Of a stretch of 64,000 nt of DNA, positions 55,559 through 63,914 are shown in pieces. Made by a program: the position numbers and the translations under genes. Origin of the DNA: Gammaproteobacteria bacterium (GTDB taxonomy: Bacteria; Pseudomonadota; Gammaproteobacteria; Pseudomonadales; Azotimanducaceae); contig JAPPGA010000072.1 of NCBI GenBank assembly GCA_028821515.1, forward strand, positions 34,944 through 98,943. Direction: 5' to 3'. Numbering within the stretch: position 1 is the stretch's first letter; each line of letters begins with the position of its first letter. The notes below the pieces were generated by a model that was not told the origin of the DNA, ran no database searches, and saw nothing but the letters and a program-made list of their open reading frames with translations.

Positions 55559-56854
55559 CTACGCCAGCATCTTGCGGGCGACGCGGTGGGTACGCTCCGC
55601 CAGTTCCGATATCCGGTTGTCGTTGCAGTCGCGAACGCAGGACATGAGCCGGTCGTTGAGGACCCCGACCCACTTGTCCGGCAAGGCGTCCGCCCCGAAC
55701 TTCGAGCCGAGGATCGACCCAACCGTGGCACCCGTGCAATCCGTGTCCCAGCCGCCCCGCACCGTGACCACGATGCCCTGCTCATAGTCGTCGGCGCCGA
55801 AGAAGAGGCCCATGATGACCAGCGCCGCGTTGTTGATCGTATGCACCCGGTGGTAGTGGCCGTACTTCTCGGCTATGCGCTCCCACACGGTTTCCCAGTC
55901 GGAGGATTCCCGGCACCAGCCCTCCGTGTCGTGCACCGCTTCGGCGAGCCGGCAGTTCGCCGGAATCTCCGATAGGCCTATCCTGATGATCTCTTCGATG
56001 TCGCTGGTCACGAAAGAGGCCGCGAGCATCGCGGCCATGAACATCTCGCCGTATATCCCGTTCTTGGTGTGGGAGATGCTCGCGTCGCGGAAGGCGAGTT
56101 CCGCCGCTTTCTCCGGCCAGCCCGGTGCCACGTAGCCGAAGATGTCGGCGCGAATCTGTGCGCCGATCCACTCGCGATACGGGTTGCGCCAGGCCGCAGA
56201 CTCTGGCGGCCAGCGGAGATTCACGAAGTTCCGGTACGCGACCCGCTCGGCCGTGTAGAGGAAATGGAACGGCATTCGATCGAGCCAGGTGTTCGCCATG
56301 TCGCGCGCCGTGAGGTCCGCCCCGTTCCGCTCAAGCGCGAGCAGGCCGAGGATCGGGTAGTCCATGTCGTCGTCCCGGGCCATGCAATCGAAGTTGCCCA
56401 GGGTGCTGGACTTCAGGCGCGGATGGATCGCGCCTTCGGTGTAGGGAATGTAGTTGTCGAGCGGCAACGCGCCGGTGGATTCGAGGTACTCGTCGATGCG
56501 CTCCCGCAACCAGCCCTCGACCGGTTTGCCAAGCTGGCACCCCGCCGCCCGGCCGAGCCACGCGCCCAGGATGCGGTCGCGAAGGGCATCATCCGAGAGG
56601 CTCAGGTCCATGCGTCTCGGCCCGTCCGGTCGTAGTGCGCGGATCCCTTCGAGATCGGACGGTTCCTCAAAGGAGAACGAGGGCTCGGGCGAAAGCGCTT
56701 CGAGCGCGTCATAAAGCTCGACCAGGACAGCATCGTCCGTGGACTCGTCTGCGAGCGCCTCGTTCACACGCGGCTCGAAGGCCGCCACGTCGCATCCCTC
56801 CTCCCGGAGCTGCACGAGTTCCGCTGCAATGCACTGCCGTTCGAAACTCTCCAT
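55559..56854 (-). CDS. ADP-ribosylglycohydrolase family protein (copy 2)
   Basis: 431 residues, closely related to the gene at 52.7 kb along its whole length, including the N-terminal REEGCDVAAFEPRV segment. The metal sites are kept (ARDDDMDYPILG, GGWDTDCTGATVG). It lacks the roughly 100-residue C-terminal beta domain of copy 1. GGGAGG before ATG 56854 is a good ribosome-binding site. It is divergent from the two-ATPase operon, with the repeat array between them. Confidence 0.9.
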   Translation of the reverse strand: MESFERQCIAAELVQLREEGCDVAAFEPRVNEALADESTDDAVLVELYDALEALSPEPSFSFEEPSDLEGIRALRPDGPRRMDLSLSDDALRDRILGAWLGRAAGCQLGKPVEGWLRERIDEYLESTGALPLDNYIPYTEGAIHPRLKSSTLGNFDCMARDDDMDYPILGLLALERNGADLTARDMANTWLDRMPFHFLYTAERVAYRNFVNLRWPPESAAWRNPYREWIGAQIRADIFGYVAPGWPEKAAELAFRDASISHTKNGIYGEMFMAAMLAASFVTSDIEEIIRIGLSEIPANCRLAEAVHDTEGWCRESSDWETVWERIAEKYGHYHRVHTINNAALVIMGLFFGADDYEQGIVVTVRGGWDTDCTGATVGSILGSKFGADALPDKWVGVLNDRLMSCVRDCNDNRISELAERTHRVARKMLA

Positions 56855-56987
56855 CCTTTGCCCCTCCCTCGGGATCCGCTGCCCGTCTCAAGGGCGGATT
56901 GTATTACGGTTCTTACGCACCCCTGCCGTCGGACAACAGACGAAACCCGCTCGCGGTGGTTGACAATCAGCTCATCCCAGAAGTTCT

Positions 56988-57032
56988 TTGCCAAAATATT
57001 CATTGCCAAAAATATTTTTGCCATATAGTGTA
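56988..57032 (+). repeat. three TTGCCA repeats at exact 15-bp spacing (promoter region)
   Basis: Units start at 56988, 57003 and 57018: TTGCCAAAATATTCA, TTGCCAAAAATATTT and TTGCCATATAGTGTA. The second TTGCCA, 15 bp before TATAGT (57024-57029), can act as the -35 of the ATPase operon promoter. The repeats are iteron-like binding sites for a regulator. Confidence 0.75.
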
Positions 57033-57071
57033 TGTGTCCGTCAAGACACGACTCGCACGAGCACACAACGC

Positions 57072-58271
57072 ATGCGCAACATCATTGGCCAAGCGGTTGT
57101 TGGCGACGATCTCTACGGGCGAGCGTACGAACTGGAACGTCTATGGGAACTGCTGGAACAGGGGCAACACATCCTGATGCTCGCTCCGAGACGCGTCGGT
57201 AAAACCAGCCTGATGCTCGAACTACGTCGCGCGCCGCGCGAGAACTGGGATGTTTTCTATGTCGATGTCGAAGGTTGCGAGGGGCCAGCGGATTTCATGG
57301 CGGCAATCCTCGCAACGATGGCAGCCAAGCATCGCTATCGGACCCGTTTCGACAGGATCCCGTTTTCGAACGCAGTGAAGAACGTCCTTGCGCGACTGCA
57401 ATCCGTCGCCGTCAGCGTCGATGTTCTGCGCGTCGAACTCAAGGGAGCAATGGGCCGAGAGTGGGGATCCGTAGCGGACCAGCTTCAGGCACGCCTGGCA
57501 AGCTTGTCGGATAACGGCGTCAATCTCCTGATCATTGTCGACGAGTTGCCGGTCCTTGTTTCTCGCATGTTGCGGGCCGAAAACGATACCCGCAGTGTTG
57601 AGTTGCTGCTCTCGAAGCTCCGTCATTGGCGTCAGGCACCCGAACTTCACAAGGTTCGGACGCTTGTGGGTGGATCGATAGGACTCGAGGGTGTGCTGCG
57701 CCGCGCCGGCATTTCCGGATTGATCAACGACCTGACGCCATTCCCGCTCGAATCGTGGGGCAGAGATACGGCGACGGAATTCCTGGCCCGAGTGGGCCGG
57801 CATAGCAATTTTCTCCTCGACCAGTGCTCCATCTCTCAGATTCTCGACCTGTTGCGGGATCCGGTGCCGTACCACGTACAGCTGTTCTTCTCGGCGCTTC
57901 GCGACGCCTGCCACGGGCAATTGGCGGGCATCTCTCCAGACCTGATCGAACGGTGTTTTGCCGAACGACTGGCCGGAGCCACGGGTACGGCCCACCTTGA
58001 CCACTACGAAACGCGCCTGGAGATCGCATTCAATCGGGACGAACACGAAACAGCTCGCGGCATTCTCGGGCGCGTCTCCGACCGAGCTGGTGCAGACCTT
58101 GCCGGTCTCCACGAGATTTCGCGACCGAACGAGATAATGTTCCATTCGGTGCTGCGGGACCTACAGGCAGATGGCTACCTGGACCGGCAAGGAGACCATC
58201 TTCGATTCCGGTCCAACCTCCTACGGGAGTGGTGGAGCAAACGCCACCCATCACGGGTCATCACTCCATGA
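57072..58271 (+). CDS. STAND-like ATPase, first gene of two-ATPase operon
   Basis: 399 residues. The N-terminus LYGRAYELERLWELL starts an ATPase module with Walker A APRRVGKTS (38-46) and Walker B LLIIVDE (152-158). The remaining helical part (GTAHLDHYETRLEIAFNRDE, then a winged-helix-like C-terminus LQADGYLDRQGDHLRF) is uncharacterised. ATG 57072 has no strong ribosome-binding site and lies 40 bp after the promoter repeats. It overlaps the following ATPase gene by 4 bp, so the two proteins probably act as a complex. Confidence 0.8.
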   Translation: MRNIIGQAVVGDDLYGRAYELERLWELLEQGQHILMLAPRRVGKTSLMLELRRAPRENWDVFYVDVEGCEGPADFMAAILATMAAKHRYRTRFDRIPFSNAVKNVLARLQSVAVSVDVLRVELKGAMGREWGSVADQLQARLASLSDNGVNLLIIVDELPVLVSRMLRAENDTRSVELLLSKLRHWRQAPELHKVRTLVGGSIGLEGVLRRAGISGLINDLTPFPLESWGRDTATEFLARVGRHSNFLLDQCSISQILDLLRDPVPYHVQLFFSALRDACHGQLAGISPDLIERCFAERLAGATGTAHLDHYETRLEIAFNRDEHETARGILGRVSDRAGADLAGLHEISRPNEIMFHSVLRDLQADGYLDRQGDHLRFRSNLLREWWSKRHPSRVITP

Positions 58272-60982
58272 TTCGCAGGCGTCTCTACAACCCCGCTCAG
58301 CTCACCGCCGAGGAGCTCAAGACTTCTTTCGTTGCACGACGCGAGACCCTTTCGGAAATGCTGCGCCTGATAGGCGAACAGCATCCGGGGCGCCCATGCC
58401 AGCACATGCTGCTCGTCGGACCGCGCGGCATGGGGAAGACCACCCTCGGTCTCCGGTTACTGCTCGCGGTCCAGGAGACCCCGACCCTCGCCCGCGACTG
58501 GCAACCCGTAGCGTTCCACGAGGAAAGCTACGAGATTGGTGACTTGGCGGACTTCTGGTCAGCTGCCCTGCGCCACCTCACCCGCGCCACCGGCGATCCG
58601 CGATGGGCAGACAGGGCCGACGCGCTGGCACGGGACGAGCCGGACAACGAAAGGCAGGCAGCGTATGCGCTCGCATCGCTTGTCGACTTCTGTGGGGCCA
58701 GCGGGAAGCGGCTGATCCTGTTCGTCGAAAACCTCGACCTTGTCTTTGGCCAGCTACGAGACGAGCGCGAGATTTACGCATTGCGTGCGAACCTGATCGA
58801 ACACCCGACCATTCTCCTGATCGGCTCCGCAAATGCGGTCTTCAACGACATCCGGAGCCACGGCGAGCCGTTCTACGAGTTCTTCCGACTCTTCATGCTT
58901 GATGGCGTCGGCCAGGAAGAATGTCTGCAGACTCTCGAAGCGCTTGAAGAAGGCGAAGGCCTCGTCGGCCTCCCAGGTGCCTTGGCTCACGAACGCGGAA
59001 GGCTTGAAACCATACGCCGCCTCACAGGCGGCAATCCGAGACTGCTCGTCCTCGCCTGCCGCATGCTGATCGAATCGCCGGTGGGCTCCCCGTTCGAGGA
59101 TCTGGAGCAGCTCATTGACGAACAGACCCCCTACTTCAAGGCGCGGATCGAAGCACTCCCGGTTCAGGCGCGAATCGTGTTCCATTGCCTTGCCAAAGGA
59201 TGGAGGCCGATGCTCGCAAGGGAGCTCTCTGTGGCCGCAAAGCTGAGTTCTTCGCACGCAAGTGCGCAACTCAAGCAACTCGTCGAAAAGGGTTATGCCC
59301 GAGAGGTGCATCTGGGGCACGAAAAGCGAACCCGGTACGAGGTCGCTGACAGGTTCTACAACATCTACTATCTCTTGCGTTTCTCCCGCGCGGGCCGTGA
59401 ACGCCTGGCGCGGCTCGTGGCCTTCCTCCACGATCTGTTTGGTCACCGCCGGATACGGTCGATGTATCCCCAAGTACTTCAAGCGTTGCGCGAGCGAGTT
59501 CTTCCCGAGGAGGAGGTGTCCGACTGGCTCGGCGTCCTAACGGCGTATGTGGCTTCAGACCAGGAGTTTTCCGGTCGCGAACATTGGCACCGTACGGCAA
59601 TCAACCTGGTCGTCGAAAGGATCGGAGCAAATGCGCCGGTCCTCGGTGAGATCAATGACGCCTTCGCAGGGCAGAACTGGTCACGGGCGGCTGCTCCCAG
59701 CACCCGTCGAGGCATACAGCTGGCCCAGGCTGGCAACTTTACGGAAGCAGAAAGGGCATTCCGAGAGGCCACCGAGGAAACGCCCGACGAGGCCGCCGTA
59801 TGGACAGCGCTGGGCTACACATTGTCCGAACTGGGGCGACTGGACGAGGCAATCGCCGCCTTCGAAAGGGCGTCGGAACTTGTGCGTATCGACGACTCGA
59901 TAAATCAGCGTATCGCCGGATTCGGCGCGTTGACGGGCGCGAGCGTCGCCTTTCTCAAATGCGATCAGTCCGAGGCCGCGGTCGCCGCTGGTAAGCGAAG
60001 CCTCGAGTACATCGGCCTGGACGACGCCCCGGACCACCGCTACATGGCAGCCGAGATGATGCGGAGCTTTGGCAATGACCTCTACGAAAGAAAAGGTCAA
60101 CGGGAGGAGGCCGTGACCTTCTGGTCGCGCGCCTCGGAGTACGCCAATTCCGACGATCCCCAACGGTTGCGCGACACTGCCGCCAAGGCGATGTTGACCA
60201 AGGGCCTCGCCCTGAAAGACCTGGGTCGGAGCGAAGAGGCGCTCTCTACATGGCGCAGTGCTTGCGCATACATACACAAGGCTGATCCAACGGAAGTTCG
60301 TCAATTGGCGACTCTTGCACTTCGCGCCGAAGGCGTCACCCTGATTGAACTGGAACGACTTGACGAGTCAGTTGCCGCGTTGCGGCGGTCTTTGGAGTAT
60401 GTCCGCGTCGATGATCCCGACGAAGCCCGTCGCCAAGTGGCCTCGCTATTGGCCACAGCGGGCAGACTGCTCAATCTCTCCGATCGGTTCGGCGAGTCGG
60501 AATCCATCTGTCGAGAGGCAACGGAGATCGACTCGACGTGCGCCGATGCATGGCACATCTGGGCGGAAGCGATACTCTGGCAGGGCGACTTGCCTCGCTT
60601 GGGAGAGGCTGACGCCTACGCCCGGCGTGCCGTTACGTTGGCACCGGAGCACGCACCTGCTTTGCATACGCTGTCCGATGTTCTGGCAGATCGGGGTAAC
60701 TGGACGGAAGCCGTGCATACCCTGGATCGCGCCGTTCATGCAGATGCAGACTACAAGAGCGAAGAGTGGCCCGGATTGACGGACTCGTTTGTCGAGATGG
60801 TCGCGGCTGGCCATGGGATGCAGGTCAAGCGGATCATGGAGGACGCCGGCCTTATCAAGGAAATGGAGCCCCTCTGGTTTGCGATAAGACTCGACCTCGG
60901 CGAAGAAATCGATCCGCTGCCTGCGGAGATCACGGACGCCGTAAACGAAATCCGAAAAGAGTTCGACATGCGACGACATTGA
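58268..60982 (+). CDS. STAND-like ATPase with C-terminal TPR array, second gene of two-ATPase operon
   Basis: 904 residues. It has Walker A GPRGMGKTT (51-59) and a Walker B-like LILFVENLD (149-157) with TILLIGSAN as sensor. A winged-helix-like stretch follows (ELSVAAKLSSSHASAQLKQL, 320-340). From about residue 475 on, TPR repeats (e.g. AAVWTALGYTLSELGRLDEAI, TLSDVLADRGNWTEAVHTL) run to the end. The NTPase plus TPR layout is typical of STAND sensors that recognise an infection signal. No effector nuclease is apparent. Its function is unknown, but it shares a promoter with the upstream ATPase. Confidence 0.8.
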   Translation: MIRRRLYNPAQLTAEELKTSFVARRETLSEMLRLIGEQHPGRPCQHMLLVGPRGMGKTTLGLRLLLAVQETPTLARDWQPVAFHEESYEIGDLADFWSAALRHLTRATGDPRWADRADALARDEPDNERQAAYALASLVDFCGASGKRLILFVENLDLVFGQLRDEREIYALRANLIEHPTILLIGSANAVFNDIRSHGEPFYEFFRLFMLDGVGQEECLQTLEALEEGEGLVGLPGALAHERGRLETIRRLTGGNPRLLVLACRMLIESPVGSPFEDLEQLIDEQTPYFKARIEALPVQARIVFHCLAKGWRPMLARELSVAAKLSSSHASAQLKQLVEKGYAREVHLGHEKRTRYEVADRFYNIYYLLRFSRAGRERLARLVAFLHDLFGHRRIRSMYPQVLQALRERVLPEEEVSDWLGVLTAYVASDQEFSGREHWHRTAINLVVERIGANAPVLGEINDAFAGQNWSRAAAPSTRRGIQLAQAGNFTEAERAFREATEETPDEAAVWTALGYTLSELGRLDEAIAAFERASELVRIDDSINQRIAGFGALTGASVAFLKCDQSEAAVAAGKRSLEYIGLDDAPDHRYMAAEMMRSFGNDLYERKGQREEAVTFWSRASEYANSDDPQRLRDTAAKAMLTKGLALKDLGRSEEALSTWRSACAYIHKADPTEVRQLATLALRAEGVTLIELERLDESVAALRRSLEYVRVDDPDEARRQVASLLATAGRLLNLSDRFGESESICREATEIDSTCADAWHIWAEAILWQGDLPRLGEADAYARRAVTLAPEHAPALHTLSDVLADRGNWTEAVHTLDRAVHADADYKSEEWPGLTDSFVEMVAAGHGMQVKRIMEDAGLIKEMEPLWFAIRLDLGEEIDPLPAEITDAVNEIRKEFDMRRH

Positions 60983-61133
60983 CCTTGTCCGCTGCCGCTG
61001 GTCTTTGCTGTCTTTTTTGCCATCGTCCGCTTGGGCAACGGCCCGCCTTCGGCACTTGAACTGATTGCCCAAGAGAGTCTATGCGCGGAGTGAGTCCGGG
61101 TTTTTCGCGTCCGAGCGACGCGCGTGATCGACG
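60983..61133. other. 3' flank of the two-ATPase operon with a long inverted repeat
   Basis: CTTGGGCAA (61030-61038) and TTGCCCAAG (61065-61073) form a perfect 9-bp inverted repeat with a 26-nt spacer. No T-tract follows. A weak CGGA/TCCG hairpin before TTTTT (61085-61105) is the only terminator-like signal. Confidence 0.4.
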
Positions 61134-61235
61134 TCAGGGAATCAACGTCAAGATGAAGAAGCCCGCGACGAGTGCGAGGCTCAGAACGCTTTGCCAGTCC
61201 AGACGTACGGAAAGGATGTTCATGTCATCGGACAT
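61134..61235 (-). CDS. possible 33-residue single-pass membrane peptide
   Basis: A short frame encodes MSDDMNILSVRLDWQSVLSLALVAGFFILTLIP (two overlapping parts): a polar start and a hydrophobic segment that could span a membrane. It follows the YeiH-type gene by 53 bp on the same strand. There is no good ribosome-binding site, so it may be chance; ATG 61223 is an internal alternative. Confidence 0.3.
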   Translation of the reverse strand: MSDDMNILSVRLDWQSVLSLALVAGFFILTLIP

Positions 61236-61288
61236 TATCGAAGTCGATAGCGCGGATGAAGGAACCGTTCACTCTATCAATATTCCCA

Positions 61289-62233
61289 TCACAGGGTCAG
61301 CGCGGCGAAGAGCGTGACCGGCAACAGGATCAGCCACAGCGTGACGCTGAGCCAGATGGCCCGGCCGTTCAGCGACGCGATGGTCGTGCGCCGGATCTCC
61401 ATCCCGATGCAGTAGAGCGCCACGATGAGCAGGAAATGGCTCACCGCCTTCGTCTGTGCGACGATCTCGACCGGCGGCTGCAACAGGCTTCCCGCCAGGG
61501 ACGCGGCCACGAAAAGGAGCAGGAACCCCGGTATCCGCAGCCTGGCTTCGCTCTGCTGCAACAGGACTCCGGCCAGCAGCGCCACCGGGATGAGCAGCAG
61601 CGTCCTGACCAGCTTGACCGTCGTCGCGACTTCAAGCGCGCGGTCCCCAAAGATGGCGGCGGCCCCCACCACGGAACTCGTATCGTGGATCGCGAGCGCC
61701 ACCCAGACGCCGAACTGGTCCTGCGTCATCTGCATGTGGTGACCAATCCCGGGCAACACCAGGATCGCGATGGCGTTCAGGATGAAGACGATCCCGATGC
61801 AGATCGCCACCGACGCCGGCCGTGCGCGGATGATGGGCGCGAGTGTCACGATCGCGGTGCCGCCGCAGATCGCGGTCCCCGTGCTCAAGAGCCGCGACTG
61901 GTCCTCATCCACTCTCATCAGCCGGCCGATGACGAGCCCGGCGATCAGGGTGCAGGCGACAAACACGAGTACCAGCCACGAGTAGTCCCGGCTCGTCTGC
62001 CAGAGGACCTGGACATTGAGGGTGAAACCCAGGCACACGATCGCGGCCTTCAGGCAAAGCTGGCCCGCGCGGTTGATGTACGCCGGCCATTCAGGTTGCA
62101 GCGCCAGGCTCACCGCGGCACCTACAACGAGCGCCAGGGCCGGATGACCCACCCACAGCGCCACCGCCAGGGCGATCAGCGCCGGCGCATACTTCCACGC
62201 GCCGGGACCCGACAGGAAAGACAACCTGCTCAC
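61289..62233 (-). CDS. YeiH-family (putative sulfate exporter, Cons_hypoth698) permease
   Basis: 314-residue membrane protein with about ten hydrophobic segments. VCLGFTLNVQVLW, TGTAICGGTAIVTLAPII and ALAIHDTSSVVGAAAIFG are the conserved regions of YeiH-type permeases. Family members have been proposed to move sulfate or small organic anions, but this is not established. It lies 40 bp after the DUF4349 lipoprotein gene on the minus strand. Confidence 0.85.
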   Translation of the reverse strand: MSRLSFLSGPGAWKYAPALIALAVALWVGHPALALVVGAAVSLALQPEWPAYINRAGQLCLKAAIVCLGFTLNVQVLWQTSRDYSWLVLVFVACTLIAGLVIGRLMRVDEDQSRLLSTGTAICGGTAIVTLAPIIRARPASVAICIGIVFILNAIAILVLPGIGHHMQMTQDQFGVWVALAIHDTSSVVGAAAIFGDRALEVATTVKLVRTLLLIPVALLAGVLLQQSEARLRIPGFLLLFVAASLAGSLLQPPVEIVAQTKAVSHFLLIVALYCIGMEIRRTTIASLNGRAIWLSVTLWLILLPVTLFAALTL

Positions 62234-62273
62234 GGCGCGTTCGACCTCGACCCACGCCCCGGCTGCGGCAGAA

Positions 62274-63077
62274 CTACACCCTGGTTCGCCGCCAAATCCA
62301 ACGCACCAGGTACAGCAGGGGGATCACCACAACCAACCACGGTAGGATGAAGGCGATGCCCAGTATCGCGCTCGCGATTCCGTTGGCCAGTTCATCGCCA
62401 AAATCCACGAAAGCAGTTCCGATGGTTCCCCAGAACCCCCGTGCCTCGTCCACGGTGAACCTTATCGACAGCACTTCCGTGTCGATCCGTTGTTGCAAAT
62501 GCGCGCGCTCACCCTCGGCCGACTCGATCTTCGCCTGCGTCTCCGCCATTTCGGATGCCACCCGGATGAGGGCCTCGACGTCGTCCCTGGCGCTCTCCCT
62601 GAGTTCCTTCAAGTCCTCCATGTACCGGCGGAGCATCGAAAGGCGCTCTTCCCGGTCCAATATCGGTTCCGCGAGATCGACCGCATCCGTACCCCGGTGG
62701 ATTACCTGACCGAAGCTCGCCGCCAGGGCGTCGATCGTCGAGACGGATTCGGGCAACAGCCGAAGCCGCACATGCGCCCACATGTGCCGGTCTTCATGGG
62801 ATCGAATTGTCGCGGCCAGGATCGTGCAGTTCTCGATTTCGTTGCACCGACCCTGGACGGCGCTGTAACTCTCCTCCAGTGTTCCGGCATCGACGTCTAC
62901 CGTCATTTCATGGGTATGTGCGAGGGTGTCCGAGTCTCCCATGCGCCCGATTTCGGAAACTGAATCGCCGGCATTCGATTGTGAAACAGCCGGCATCTCG
63001 CCTGGTTCGCCCGAGCAACCGCTGGCAGCCAGCAGGAAGATCGCAAGACAAAAGCGGCTCACCGTCAAATCTCTCAA
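62274..63077 (-). CDS. DUF4349-like lipoprotein with C-terminal membrane anchor
   Basis: 267 residues from TTG 63077; lipobox LAASGC with C21. Acidic and coiled-coil regions (SMLRRYMEDLKELRESARDDVEALIR, SEMAETQAKIESAEGERAHLQQRI, both in part) precede a C-terminal transmembrane segment (ILGIAFILPWLVVVIPLLYLV). The layout, lipid plus coiled coil plus C-terminal helix, matches DUF4349 proteins of unknown function. GTG 63062 is an alternative start. The enoyl-CoA hydratase gene is upstream by 48 bp. Confidence 0.7.
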   Translation of the reverse strand: MRDLTVSRFCLAIFLLAASGCSGEPGEMPAVSQSNAGDSVSEIGRMGDSDTLAHTHEMTVDVDAGTLEESYSAVQGRCNEIENCTILAATIRSHEDRHMWAHVRLRLLPESVSTIDALAASFGQVIHRGTDAVDLAEPILDREERLSMLRRYMEDLKELRESARDDVEALIRVASEMAETQAKIESAEGERAHLQQRIDTEVLSIRFTVDEARGFWGTIGTAFVDFGDELANGIASAILGIAFILPWLVVVIPLLYLVRWIWRRTRV

Positions 63078-63125
63078 GGCGCAACCCTCGTCACGACACC
63101 GGCGTGGGAAGTCACGGCGGTACGC

Positions 63126-63914
63126 TTATCGGCCCTTGAACACCGGTGCGCGTCTCTCCCTGAAAGCGCGCACACCTTCCTCGCGATCCTCGCTCTCGGA
63201 GGCCCGATTCTGGCCCCACACCTCTATCATGGCCGAGTCCTTCGGTTCCCGGATCAGTCCCCGCAGCACCGCCTGTTTGGTCAGCGCATAGTTCAGCGTG
63301 GGCCCCGCCGCCAGCTTCTCCGCGAGCGCCTGCGCGCGCGGCATCAGATCTTCGGGCGAACATATGTCCATGACGAGGCCGGTGCTCTTTGCTTCGTCGA
63401 GGGGGATGTCTTCGGCCAGGTACAACCACATGAGCGCCCGGCTATACCCGACGTGCCTCGGCAACGTCCATGTAACCAGGTCGTCCGGGTGAATTGCCCG
63501 CTTGTTCCAGATCGGAATCAGTCGCGCGCGATCCGAACAGATGCGGATATCGCACAGGAGCGCCAGGCCCAGCCCGCCGCCGGCGGCGGCACCATGGATC
63601 GCGGCGATCGTCGGCTTGGGCATTTCCAGCAGGTCGACACACCACATGAACCTCGGCTCGTGGGGTCGCGAAGGCCACTTGCGCTGGTCCGCCGCGCCAA
63701 GGTCCGCCCCGGAGCAGAAGGCGCGGCCCGCGCCCGTCAGCACCAAAGCCCGCACGTCGCCATCTTCGCGCACATCCGCCAGCATGTTGTAGATGGCCTC
63801 GCGCAACTCGCCGTCGAACGCGTTCAGCCGTTCCGGACGGTTCAGCGTGGCGGTGAGCACGCCGGTCTCGCTGAGTTCGGTCTGCAGCGCGTCGCAGTAC
63901 TGGTAATTCGGCAT
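63126..63914 (-). CDS. enoyl-CoA hydratase/isomerase family protein
   Basis: 262-residue crotonase-fold enzyme. RALVLTGAGRAFCSGADLGA is the oxyanion-hole region and AAIHGAAAGGGLGLALLCD the second Gly-rich motif, where the catalytic Glu positions would be; the usual Glu of hydratases in this segment is not obvious, so it may be an isomerase or dehydratase-like member. It acts on an acyl-CoA thioester. ATG 63914 was chosen; GTG 63944 in frame would add ten residues. It is the first gene of the minus-strand group. Confidence 0.87.
   Translation of the reverse strand: MPNYQYCDALQTELSETGVLTATLNRPERLNAFDGELREAIYNMLADVREDGDVRALVLTGAGRAFCSGADLGAADQRKWPSRPHEPRFMWCVDLLEMPKPTIAAIHGAAAGGGLGLALLCDIRICSDRARLIPIWNKRAIHPDDLVTWTLPRHVGYSRALMWLYLAEDIPLDEAKSTGLVMDICSPEDLMPRAQALAEKLAAGPTLNYALTKQAVLRGLIREPKDSAMIEVWGQNRASESEDREEGVRAFRERRAPVFKGR

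Noticed and set aside
61222..61317. Plus-strand 31-codon frame with a good ribosome-binding site (GGAAAGGA)
   Set aside because: It overlaps the 3' end of the converging YeiH gene and has no hydrophobic or recognisable features.
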